DNA from: Actinomycetes bacterium
Lineage (GTDB): Bacteria; Actinomycetota; Acidimicrobiia; Acidimicrobiales; RAAP-2
NCBI GenBank assembly: GCA_021777285.1
Contig: JAJYDR010000144.1
Coordinates: 1-5,013, forward strand
Direction: 5' to 3'
Length of the DNA stretch: 5,013 nucleotides
Of the stretch, positions 1-5,013 are shown piece after piece. The translations under genes were made by a program, and so were the position numbers. A model generated the notes under the pieces. The model ran no database searches. It was given only the letters and a program-made list of their open reading frames with translations, and was not told where the DNA came from. How positions within the stretch are numbered: the first letter of the stretch is position 1; every line of letters starts with the position of its first letter.

Positions 1-937
1 AAGAAGTCGCCGCCACCGGCGGTGCAACAATCGCTTCGCAGTGACGACGAAGGGGCGTCGGCCAATCTCGAACCTAGGCAACTCGCGATGCGGCGAAGGA
101 GAGAGACTGGCAGAACTCAGTATGAATATCGCGACAGCGAACATCGCCTCGTGGTGAACCTCGCGGGCTCGATGGGACCGGACATGTTGATCCTCGCGGA
201 TCGGGGGTTCTTGAGCTTTTCCTTGTGGACCAAGGCTTCGGCCAGCGGGGCGGACCTGTTGTGGCGCACCAAGTCGAGCCACTCGCTGCCAATCAAGGCG
301 CGCCTCGCCGACGGCTCGTTTCTCTCGGTGATCTATCCGAGTTTGAAGGACCGCCGTCACGACACCAACGCGGTCGCAGTGCGTGTGGTCGAGTACGCAC
401 TCGGTGGTGAAGGCGCCGAGGACACCACCTACCGTCTGCTCACCACGATCCTCGAGCCCACGGTCGCTTCCGCGGCGCAGCTCGCTGGCCTCTACGCCGA
501 GCGCTGGGAGATCGAGTCCGCATTCGATGAGTTCAAGACCCACCAGCGCAGTGCGCGCGTCGCGCTGCGCTCGAAGGTGCCCGAGGGCGTAATTCAGGAG
601 GTCTACGGCTATCTTTGCGTGCACTACGCCATCCGCTGGCTGATGCACTCGGTGGCGCTCGGCGCGGACGCCGACCCCGATCGGATCAGTTTCACTCGCA
701 CCCTCCGGGTGGCGCGTCGCACCACGGCGTCCCACCCGGGCTTTTCCCCCTCAGGTACTTGACGACGCACACCACCAGGCGACCTCGGAGATGTTGTTCG
801 AACTTCTCGGCCCGAGGCGTCACCGCACCAACGCCCGGGTTGTCAAACGCAAGATGTCCAACTACAGCGTTACGCGCTCCGAACATCGCCGTCCGGGGCC
901 GCCTCCGGACCGGACGCCAGTGATCCTATCGGCTTAA
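1..937 (+). pseudogene. IS4-family transposase, 3' part, frameshifted
   Basis: DDE transposase that would have cut and rejoined the ends of its IS. Reading frame 1 is open from the window edge to a TGA at 760-762. Numbering from the GTG at 22, it shows MLILADRGF around residues 55-63, where D60 matches the second catalytic Asp. It also shows an exact Y-x2-R-x3-E-x6-K signature (Y158, R161, E165, K172) with the catalytic Glu. The first Asp is not visible: residues 1-40 are Arg-rich and unlike the family, so the upstream part is degenerate or the boundary of a truncation. After FSP near 750 the homology moves to frame 2 (QVLDDAHHQATSEMLFELL, then RTNARVVKRKMSNY, a typical IS4 C-terminus) and ends at TAA 935-937. 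The shift lies at or beside the homopolymer pair at 742-750 and fits one inserted base. Family assignment is firm; the protein should be inactive. Confidence 0.85.
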
Positions 938-955
938 GTAAACAGTATTGCCATT
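938..955. mobile_element. probable right end of the IS4 remnant
   Basis: About 18 bases (GTAAACAGTATTGCCATT) lie between the stop of the IS4 pseudogene and the 42-bp inverted repeat that starts the next element. Terminal inverted repeats of IS4 elements lie just past the transposase stop, so this is the expected place for the right end. The matching left end is outside the window, so it cannot be verified here. Confidence 0.3.
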
Positions 956-997
956 AGCCCGGATCTTTCATCAGTCCGCGTGATCGACTGACCGCCA
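956..997. repeat. left arm of 42-bp inverted repeat
   Basis: It begins AGCCCGGATCTTTCATCAGT and ends CTGACCGCCA. It is the reverse complement of 3656-3697 except for one base near 986 (G here, A in the other arm read in the same direction). It lies about 80 bp upstream of the IS1380 transposase start, where the left terminal repeat of such an element is expected. The two arms diverge immediately after CCGCCA. Confidence 0.85.
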
Positions 998-1007
998 TCC
1001 GCGAAAA

Positions 1008-1069
1008 TGCCCTTCGTGTCAGGGAAACTGGAGTTGCTTAGACAACAATTTTCCAAAACACGAAGGGCA
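1008..1069 (+). promoter_or_regulatory. leader hairpin before the IS1380 transposase
   Basis: TGCCCTTCGTGT (1008-1019) is perfectly complementary to ACACGAAGGGCA (1058-1069). Inside this 12-bp stem are two further pairings: GGAAA (1023-1027) with TTTCC (1050-1054), and GTTG (1033-1036) with CAAC (1043-1046). The result is one long branched or interrupted hairpin ending 8 nt before the ATG at 1078. Hairpins at this position in insertion sequences commonly limit transposase expression from transcripts that enter from outside. That role is inferred here. No T-tract follows, so a classic intrinsic terminator is unlikely. Confidence 0.6.
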
Positions 1070-1077
1070 CCTCAGAG

Positions 1078-1440
1078 ATGCACAGTACCGCAACCAATCC
1101 CGTCAGTGTGGAATCCGGTGGCGACGGCGTCGCGGCCCACGTCGGGCTGCACGCCTTGGGCGCCTTAGCGGACCGTGTGGGGCTCGGTGCTTCGCTCTCG
1201 TCGCGCATCGCTCCGCGCGGGGAACGCCTGCCCCTGCACGACCGGGGCAAGGTGCTCGTCCAGATGGCGGTGGTGCTCGCGGGGTGGGGAGAGCTGCGCG
1301 GACATCGAGCACCTACGAGTCCCGGAAGCTGTTCGGCTCAGTGCCGTCGGACACGACGGTCTTTCGCACCCTCCACGGGTTCGACGCTGGCCAACGCGCC
1401 CGTCCCGCCGAGGTGCGCGCTCGGGTGTGGGCGAAGTTAA
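1078..1440 (+). pseudogene. IS1380-family transposase, N-terminal fragment with two frameshifts
   Basis: N-terminal part of a DDE transposase of the IS1380 group. Frame 1 from ATG 1078 gives MHSTATNPVSVESGGDGVAA followed by HDRGKVLVQMAVVLAG. The homology continues in frame 2 as GGESCADIEHLR after a shift in the G-rich run near 1278-1288. It then moves to frame 3 as KLFGSVPSDTTVFRTLHGFDAG and ARVWAKL after a second shift near 1314-1325. The similarity stops at about 1440, exactly where the IS1634-type end begins. Only the leader and N-terminal region remain, with no catalytic core. Two independent frame changes and the truncation make it non-functional. The ATG has no strong ribosome site (CAGAG directly upstream). 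Family assignment is from recognised sequence character, not a search. Confidence 0.75.
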
Positions 1441-1517
1441 CCCGAAGTTACCCTGACCTGGACGTGGGTGTCGGTTCCAATCAGGGAAAATGTCATCACT
1501 CTGGTGGTGTGTGCTGT

Positions 1518-3245
1518 CTACGTGAGCCGTCGCGGCACCGCAGTGCCGAGCAGTTCGAAGACACGACGTTGGGTCGGCGTGGGGGTGGCGAGCAACTCGA
1601 AGGATCGAGTCTGATCGCTGGTCACCGTCATCGTGTTGCGGGTGAGGGTGGCGAGGTGGTCCAGGAGTTCGCGAAACCCGCGAACCTCCTCGTCGACGTC
1701 GTTGCGCTTGGTGGCGGCCTTGCGTGACGCTGAGGCGGAGCGCCGCGCCGGGGCCACGGGGTTGTCGCGAGCTGGCGGGTCCTCGTCGGTGAAGGTGAGG
1801 GGCGCGAGCCTCTCGCGCAGGTGCCACACGAGATAGGCGCTGAGCAAGCAGATAAACACATGAGCGCGCACTCGAGCTTCCAGGCGGTGGTGGATCGGTC
1901 GAAGTGAGAGATCGTCGACCTTGATGTGACGAAAGTCACGCTCCACGTTCGCCAGGTCCTTGTAGGCGCCGACCACGCTGGCGGCACCCATCTCGCTCTC
2001 CTTCAAAGTGGTGCGCAGCACGTAGATGCCGTCGAGCGCTGCTTCGGCGTCGATGGCGTGCTGGCGCCTCGCGACACGAAGTGTCGAGTCGGTGACCGAG
2101 ACGTCAAAGTGCTTGGCCATCTTCCACTTGTTGAGCACCCGGCCGACCTTCAGTCCGATCTGGTCAGCCCCGTGCAACTGACCACCGTCCACGGCCGCGA
2201 CGATCGGGGCGAGGGTCGCCTCGGTGGCGGCGAGCAGCTCACTGCGCGTGCGCGTGCGCTCGGCCGCCAGCAATGGATTGCGGCACGCGACGAGCCGCTC
2301 ACCGGGGTAGTCGGGGTGAGTGAACTCGGCGAGGTCTCGCTCGTCGAAGAGCGACAGCTGCAGAGGGCCACCCTCCTTCGCGAGCGCCGCGATCTGGGGC
2401 GCGCGCAGACACGTCAGCCACCCCAGCGTGGTCTCCTCCGCGAGGGCCCTGATCCGTGCGCTCGTGATCATCCCCCGGTCGCCCACCATGGTGAGGTGCG
2501 TGAGAGCGAAACGGGTGCGCACCGACTCGACGACCGAGATGAAGGCCGTGGGGTCACCGGTGTTGCCGGGGAAGACCTCGATGGCGACTGGTCGGCCGTC
2601 ACGGTCGCTCAGGAGCCCGTACTCGATCTGGGCGACGCCGCGCTTCTTGTCGCGCGAGTAGCCCCAGGCCGCCAACTCGTTCTTGGTGCCCTCCACCCAC
2701 GAGCTCAAGAGGTCGAAGTAGGCGAGGGCCGCGGGGTTGGCCGCAGTGCCCAGGTGGCGAGCGGCGAGGGTGGCCTCGATCGCGCCCTGGCGACCCCCCA
2801 GCCAGTCCATGGCGGCGTAGACATCGTCGGTGGTGGCGTCTTCCGCCGCGAGATCGCCCGCCAGTGTCGTGTCGCGCCACCACCTGGTGGTGGCGAGCTT
2901 CGCTCGCGGGTGCACCACGCGTGCGAGGACGAGCGCGTAGGCGATGTCGCGTTCGCGACACGGCGGACCGAGCAGGTCGGGCAGTCCCAGCTGATTCGCC
3001 ATCACCGCGACCACGGCCAGGTGTCCGTGCGGCAGCGATCGCGTCAGAGCGAGGCCCTCGCCAACGACCACGTGGGAGTGGCCCGCCAGGGACTCGCGGA
3101 TGAGCTGGATCGTGTCGGGGGGCAGGTAGGAGAGGTTGGCCAGGGTCTCGTTCTTCACCTTGCCGTCCTCGCGGTAGGAGCGGCGCAGTAGGTGGGTCTC
3201 GTAGACCTTGCCTTTGTGCTGACGACGTGTCGTCGCTACGTGCAC
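1518..3245 (-). CDS. IS1634-family transposase
   Basis: Intact DDE transposase of about 575 residues, the normal size for this family, catalysing excision and insertion of its own IS. Numbered from the GTG at 3245, the N-terminus VHVATTRRQHKGK is family-typical. The first catalytic Asp is probably D178 in YFDLLSSWVEG. It is followed by GYSRDKKRG, then IEYGLLSDRDGRPVAIEVFPG. The second Asp is D256 in MVGDRGMI and the Glu is E435 in YKDLANVERDFRHIK. The C-terminus has TPTPTQRRVFELL and stops at TAG 1520-1518. An upstream ATG at 3284 extends the frame by 13 residues but lies within the promoter spacer, so it is unlikely. GTG 3266 would suit a leaderless start; GTG 3245 has AAGGAG 10 nt upstream and best matches the family N-terminus. 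Apart from the promoter and ribosome site there is no visible regulation. Confidence 0.9.
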   Translation of the reverse strand: MHVATTRRQHKGKVYETHLLRRSYREDGKVKNETLANLSYLPPDTIQLIRESLAGHSHVVVGEGLALTRSLPHGHLAVVAVMANQLGLPDLLGPPCRERDIAYALVLARVVHPRAKLATTRWWRDTTLAGDLAAEDATTDDVYAAMDWLGGRQGAIEATLAARHLGTAANPAALAYFDLLSSWVEGTKNELAAWGYSRDKKRGVAQIEYGLLSDRDGRPVAIEVFPGNTGDPTAFISVVESVRTRFALTHLTMVGDRGMITSARIRALAEETTLGWLTCLRAPQIAALAKEGGPLQLSLFDERDLAEFTHPDYPGERLVACRNPLLAAERTRTRSELLAATEATLAPIVAAVDGGQLHGADQIGLKVGRVLNKWKMAKHFDVSVTDSTLRVARRQHAIDAEAALDGIYVLRTTLKESEMGAASVVGAYKDLANVERDFRHIKVDDLSLRPIHHRLEARVRAHVFICLLSAYLVWHLRERLAPLTFTDEDPPARDNPVAPARRSASASRKAATKRNDVDEEVRGFRELLDHLATLTRNTMTVTSDQTRSFELLATPTPTQRRVFELLGTAVPRRLT

Positions 3246-3255
3246 GGCACCTATT

Positions 3256-3261
3256 CTCCTT
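3256..3261 (-). promoter_or_regulatory. ribosome binding site of the IS1634 transposase
   Basis: On the minus strand AAGGAG lies 10 nt before the GTG at 3245. The spacing is slightly long, but it is the only good Shine-Dalgarno match near the possible starts and helps decide against the ATG at 3284. Confidence 0.55.
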
Positions 3262-3272
3262 GTCACATAGTG

Positions 3273-3301
3273 ATTCTCGCACATCCCTCACCCAGTGTCA
3301 A
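3273..3301 (-). promoter_or_regulatory. promoter of the IS1634 transposase
   Basis: On the minus strand a consensus -35 box TTGACA (3301-3296) is followed after exactly 17 nt by GAGAAT (3278-3273), a 4/6 match to a -10 box. Transcription would begin near 3266, downstream of the ATG at 3284 and upstream of the ribosome site at 3261-3256. This fits the shorter start. Confidence 0.6.
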
Positions 3302-3391
3302 GGATATTCGTGTCTACACTCTGTCGACCTGATTTACCCGTCCTCCCTGTTGAACGCAACTATCTCGCTGGTTTGGTGACTTAACTTCGGA

Positions 3392-3562
3392 CTAGAACTG
3401 GCCCACCCACTCGCCGTTCGCGTCGGTCGCTGCGTAGCGCACTGTCTCGCCGATCATCCGGTAGCCGAGCCAGTGGTGCTCGTCGAGCTGCGCGTGGAAG
3501 CGAGCCTGGTCCCCGGCCCCAATCGGGGCAACGCTCAGTCCGCTGAACCACTCATCTCGCAC
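3392..3562 (-). pseudogene. DUF4338 (DruA-like) protein, truncated N-terminal fragment
   Basis: A 56-codon minus-strand frame from GTG 3562 to TAG 3394-3392. It contains ARFHAQLDEHHWLGYRMIGE followed by TVRYAATDANGEWVGQF. The pattern (RF..L...HHWLGY, then GE.VRY.A...GEWV) is the conserved N-terminal core of DUF4338, the DruA domain. Full proteins continue with about 200 or more residues after GEWV, often as L-G-W/F...AAWK. Here the homology ends within a few residues of the IS1634 right end, so the gene was cut there and the final GQF is probably junction sequence. DruA is known from Druantia anti-phage systems, and DUF4338 also occurs in transposon-associated proteins; this fragment cannot tell which. 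Its position just inside the inverted repeat favours a transposon gene. No strong ribosome site is seen; a leaderless GTG is possible. Confidence 0.65.
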
Positions 3563-3568
3563 CCATCA

Positions 3569-3599
3569 CATCTAGCATCGGGGCACTGGTTTGCGTCAA
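3569..3599 (-). promoter_or_regulatory. possible promoter of the DUF4338 fragment
   Basis: On the minus strand TTGACG (3599-3594) is followed after 19 nt by TAGATG (3574-3569), six bases before the GTG at 3562. This geometry would suit a leaderless transcript, common in actinobacteria. Both the spacing and the -10 box are poor matches, so the call is tentative. Confidence 0.25.
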
Positions 3600-3655
3600 T
3601 CCGATCCCAACGCCCCTGATCACAGGCTTGTGGTTCCGACTATGAAAAGGCCCTG

Positions 3656-3697
3656 TGGCGGTCAGTTGATCACGCGGACTGATGAAAGATCCGGGCT
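3656..3697. repeat. right arm of 42-bp inverted repeat
   Basis: It begins TGGCGGTCAGTTGATCACGC and ends AGATCCGGGCT. It is the inverted partner of 956-997 with one mismatch. Base composition changes sharply outside it: the GC-rich element stops here and the AT-richer spacer and glycosyltransferase gene begin. Confidence 0.85.
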
Positions 3698-3730
3698 ATT
3701 CTATTTGTAAGTAGCAACGTCTTACTATCT

Positions 3731-3825
3731 ATGGGGCTATCTATCTAACCGGAGCTCGCCTGGTCAGTGGCCTGTGGAAGACATGAAGTTCAGCGGCTTA
3801 CTCCGGTTAGATAGATAGCCCCATA
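3731..3825. repeat. perfect 25-bp inverted repeat with 46-nt loop
   Basis: The left arm (3730-3754, TATGGGGCTATCTATCTAAC then CGGAG) is perfectly complementary to the right arm (3801-3825). The 46 nt between (3755-3800) show no clear promoter boxes. The right arm ends 14 nt before the ATG of the glycosyltransferase gene. The arms contain a short CTAT/ATCT iteration. It could be a miniature mobile element with 25-bp terminal repeats, a recombination site, or a transcript hairpin that affects the downstream gene. There is no T-tract after the stem and no exact target duplication right beside the arms, so none of these is settled. Confidence 0.75.
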
Positions 3826-3839
3826 TTATCTAGTGATCA

Positions 3840-4718
3840 ATGAAAGAAGAACGCACTGTGACAGGGGATCAACAGCAAGGCTCCATATCGGTGGTCATTC
3901 CGGCACGGAACGAGAGCGCTAACATTGTCCGGTGCCTTGAAAGTATACATGATGCAATTCGTTCATACGGAGGTAGTATAAACGAGTTATTAGTCATTGA
4001 TGATGGAAGTAATGATGATACAGGTACTTTGGCACAGCGGTCTGGCGCCACAGTCATCCGTCACGAAAGTTCACAAGGGGTTCTGTCCTCATGGATAGAG
4101 GGTTATAACTCCTGTTCCTCAGATCTAATAATTTTCGTTGATGCAGATTGCATAATTGACGTTTTGGCATTTTCACAATTAGCTAAAAACTTTAGCGATA
4201 GAACTGTCGGATTAGTAAGCGGCAAAATTGCACCTCTGGAGCCTCCCTCGAATGTTTGGTCACTGTCTGCTAAGTTCTCATGTCTCATTGTCAATGAATT
4301 ACGCCAGCGTATTGATAATCATAATCTTCTGGCGATTGGTCGGCTTCTTGCTGTGCGTCGTGTGGGTCGAATTAGTCTCGATGAGAGGGCCTTTCCATGT
4401 GATCTTCAAATGGCAAATTACTATCGGTCTCTAGGGTATAATTTGCTATTTGATAATAAAGCAGTTGTTTATTATTCTCTTGAGACCAGTTTACATGCTC
4501 TTCGAGCAGACTGGCAACGTACAAGAGCATCCACAGAGTTGAGAAGCAGTGCCGATGTCTTAGAACTTGGCATGAGGGCTAGAATCTTCTACTCTTGCAT
4601 GGTTCAGGCGCCAGTTGCAGCCGTATCATGGACTTTCTGTCATTTTCTACTGAGCATTGGTCCTAGATCAAATCACATTGACTGGTCACGATGGGGGCCC
4701 AACGGAGACCCTCAGTGA
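3840..4718 (+). CDS. family 2 glycosyltransferase (GT-A fold)
   Basis: A 292-residue protein that should transfer a sugar from a nucleotide-sugar to an unidentified acceptor at the inner face of the membrane. GT2 marks: ISVVIPARNESANIVRCLES (16-35, nucleotide-binding strand), LLVIDDGSNDDT (50-61), and DLIIFVDADC (95-104) with the DxD-type metal site D101-A-D103. An acceptor-side region follows around CDLQMANYYRSLGY (187-200), then DWQRTR (224-229), in the place of the Q/RxxRW-like motif of processive relatives. Residues 253-274 are hydrophobic and may anchor it. ATG 3840 has no ribosome site; GTG 3858 (codon 7), with weak AGAAG upstream, is an alternative that keeps the whole domain. Base use is much poorer in GC than around it (sampled lines about 32-52%), which suggests transfer. 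The last residues WGPNGDPQ are encoded by GC-rich sequence and may come from an adjacent insertion. Substrate unknown. Confidence 0.85.
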   Translation: MKEERTVTGDQQQGSISVVIPARNESANIVRCLESIHDAIRSYGGSINELLVIDDGSNDDTGTLAQRSGATVIRHESSQGVLSSWIEGYNSCSSDLIIFVDADCIIDVLAFSQLAKNFSDRTVGLVSGKIAPLEPPSNVWSLSAKFSCLIVNELRQRIDNHNLLAIGRLLAVRRVGRISLDERAFPCDLQMANYYRSLGYNLLFDNKAVVYYSLETSLHALRADWQRTRASTELRSSADVLELGMRARIFYSCMVQAPVAAVSWTFCHFLLSIGPRSNHIDWSRWGPNGDPQ

Positions 4719-4722
4719 GGTG

Positions 4723-4843
4723 CCTGGTGGAACAGCCGAGAAAGTTCAAAGCCCTCGCATCGGATCTCCTCTCACGCTCTCGATTCGGTCCAGGACGGTC
4801 CTTTAAATGTCAAGTCCCCTTTTTGGCGAGGCTGTTCACCAGG
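4723..4843. repeat. imperfect inverted repeat downstream of the glycosyltransferase gene
   Basis: CCTGGTGGAACAGCC (4723-4737) is the reverse complement of GGCTGTTCACCAGG (4830-4843) apart from one extra base. The arms are about 92 nt apart. This may be remains of IS end structure. The stretch between has no supported gene and returns to a higher GC content than the glycosyltransferase. Confidence 0.35.
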
Positions 4844-4877
4844 TCGTGGAACACTTGCGGGCGATGCTTTATAAACT
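4810..4877 (-). pseudogene. possible C-terminal fragment of a transposase
   Basis: On the minus strand a frame entering at about 4877 reads QFIKHRPQVFHDLVNSLAKKGT and stops at TGA (4812-4810). The tail is amphipathic and Lys-ending, as seen at the C-termini of several transposases, and the frame is cut at the point where the ISL3-like end begins. I do not recognise the family. At 22 codons this could be a chance frame. Confidence 0.25.
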
Positions 4878-4944
4878 GGCTCTTCGGAAATGCGCGGGGT
4901 CTGGCGGTGAAGACACGGTGGTGACGAAGCCCTGAGCAGAAGGC

Positions 4945-4997
4945 GGGGGTTCTGCAAATCTTTAGGTAGTTGACACTTAGAGATTGGAAGAACCCCC
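4945..4997 (+). promoter_or_regulatory. leader hairpin covering the ribosome site of the terminal transposase
   Basis: GGGGGTTCT (4945-4953) pairs perfectly with AGAACCCCC (4989-4997), and AATCT (4957-4961) pairs with AGATT (4981-4985). The right side contains the ribosome site GGAAG (4986-4990) and ends at the base before the GTG at 4998. Folding would hide the start region, a plausible way to restrict transposase translation. TTGACA at 4970-4975 in the loop has no suitable -10 partner. Confidence 0.5.
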
Positions 4998-5013
4998 GTG
5001 GAAACAGACCCTA
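4998..5013 (+). CDS. start of a probable transposase gene, cut by the window end
   Basis: GTG at 4998 is preceded at 7 nt by GGAAG (4986-4990) and opens a frame reading V/M-E-T-D-P before the window ends. Only five codons are visible, so the protein cannot be identified. The position behind an ISL3-like end and a leader hairpin suggests an ISL3 transposase. Confidence 0.35.

Larger units (their letters stand above)
1442..3390 (-). mobile_element. IS1634-family insertion sequence, apparently complete
   Basis: The element holds one minus-strand transposase gene with its own promoter. Candidate termini are CCGAAGTTA at 1442-1450 and its reverse complement TAACTTCGG at 3382-3390. Further inward the ends are only weakly alike, giving a length near 1.95 kb, in the usual range for the family. 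A second CGAAGTTAA copy (1432-1440) just outside the left end makes the exact left boundary uncertain by about 10 bp. The left flank is an IS1380 transposase fragment and the right flank is a DUF4338 fragment. No target duplication is obvious directly outside the ends, so flanking DNA has been deleted or rearranged since insertion. The intact gene suggests a recent arrival. Confidence 0.65.
955..3698. mobile_element. inverted-repeat-bounded composite element (IS1380 remnant with IS1634 inside)
   Basis: A segment of about 2.7 kb is enclosed by a 42-bp inverted repeat (956-997 and 3656-3697, one mismatch; the next outer base also pairs). Inside the left end is the start of an IS1380-family transposase reading inward. 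Inside the right end is the start of a DUF4338-like gene, also reading inward. A complete IS1634-type element lies between them. ATT occurs immediately outside both ends (953-955 and 3698-3700), possibly a 3-bp target duplication, though so short a match may be chance. The two ends carry 5' pieces of different genes, so this is not a simple IS1380 copy with one insertion. It is more likely a fusion of two related ends through deletion or recombination around the IS1634 element. Confidence 0.55.
4878..5013 (+). mobile_element. probable ISL3-family left end, running off the window
   Basis: The stretch starts GGCTCTTCGGAAATGCGCGG, which has the GG-x-TCTT opening typical of ISL3-family terminal repeats. 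A possible transposase start follows 120 bp further in at 4998, the usual distance. The eight bases before it (4870-4877, TATAAACT) are AT-rich, as ISL3 targets tend to be. The other end and the target duplication are outside the window, so the call rests on the end motif and spacing only. Confidence 0.45.

Noticed and set aside
1451..1486. Terminator hairpin CCCTGA / TCAGGG after the IS1634 transposase stop
   Set aside because: Only 6 bp with a 24-nt loop, and no T-run downstream on the minus strand.
1926..3191. 421-codon open frame on the plus strand opposite the IS1634 transposase
   Set aside because: It is antisense to a gene with clear catalytic motifs. Its product is rich in Arg, Gly, Val and Asp with no recognisable domain, as expected of a shadow frame in GC-rich DNA.
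2599..3291. 230-codon minus-strand frame overlapping the transposase start
   Set aside because: Arg/Gly/Pro-rich shadow of the transposase in another frame, with no domain character.
3392..3562. Active Druantia defence system
   Set aside because: Only the first 56 residues of a DruA-like domain remain, no other Druantia gene is visible, and it adjoins a terminal repeat.
3704..3728. Promoter from TTGTAA and TACTAT before the hairpin
   Set aside because: The spacer is only 12 nt. The later TATTAT at 3824-3829 also lacks a -35 box, so no promoter for the glycosyltransferase could be supported.
3780..3820. Mini-ORF in the hairpin (ATG 3783, MKFSGLLRLDR) as a leader peptide
   Set aside because: Eleven codons with no run of a regulatory amino acid and no good ribosome site spacing. 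It overlaps the repeat arm by chance.

Overview
The window looks like a mobile-element graveyard from a high-GC bacterium, probably an actinobacterium or similar lineage. Most of it is GC-rich (one sampled 60-base line, 2761-2820, is about 77% GC). The transposase families and leader sequences are of kinds common in actinobacteria. No rRNA, tRNA, CRISPR array or chromosomal housekeeping gene is visible, so the host cannot be named from this sequence.

Layout. (1) 1-937: 3' part of an IS4-family transposase, missing its N-terminus and broken by a frameshift near 741-751. (2) 955-3698: a segment bounded by a 42-bp inverted repeat (41/42 identical). Its left side holds the twice-frameshifted N-terminal part of an IS1380-family transposase (1078-1440). 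Its right side holds, on the minus strand, a 56-residue N-terminal piece of a DUF4338/DruA-like protein (3392-3562). Between them sits an apparently complete IS1634-family insertion sequence with an intact minus-strand transposase (1518-3245) and a good promoter. (3) 3699-3839: AT-richer spacer with a perfect 25-bp inverted repeat around a 46-nt loop. (4) 3840-4718: a low-GC family 2 glycosyltransferase gene, the only cargo-type gene and clearly different in base composition from its surroundings. (5) 4719-5013: more mobile-element debris, including a possible minus-strand transposase C-terminal fragment (4810-4877) and a probable ISL3-type left end (from 4878). A transposase start at 4998 runs off the window.

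The genes do not form an operon or pathway. The picture is one of successive insertions and rearrangements, with IS1634 the only element here that still looks able to move. The glycosyltransferase was probably acquired from a lower-GC source, as part of a surface-polysaccharide or glycoconjugate locus, and is now isolated between insertion sequences. I see no convincing new defence or regulatory system. The items most worth checking are the chimeric inverted-repeat element with its DruA-like fragment, and the long perfect hairpin directly upstream of the glycosyltransferase.
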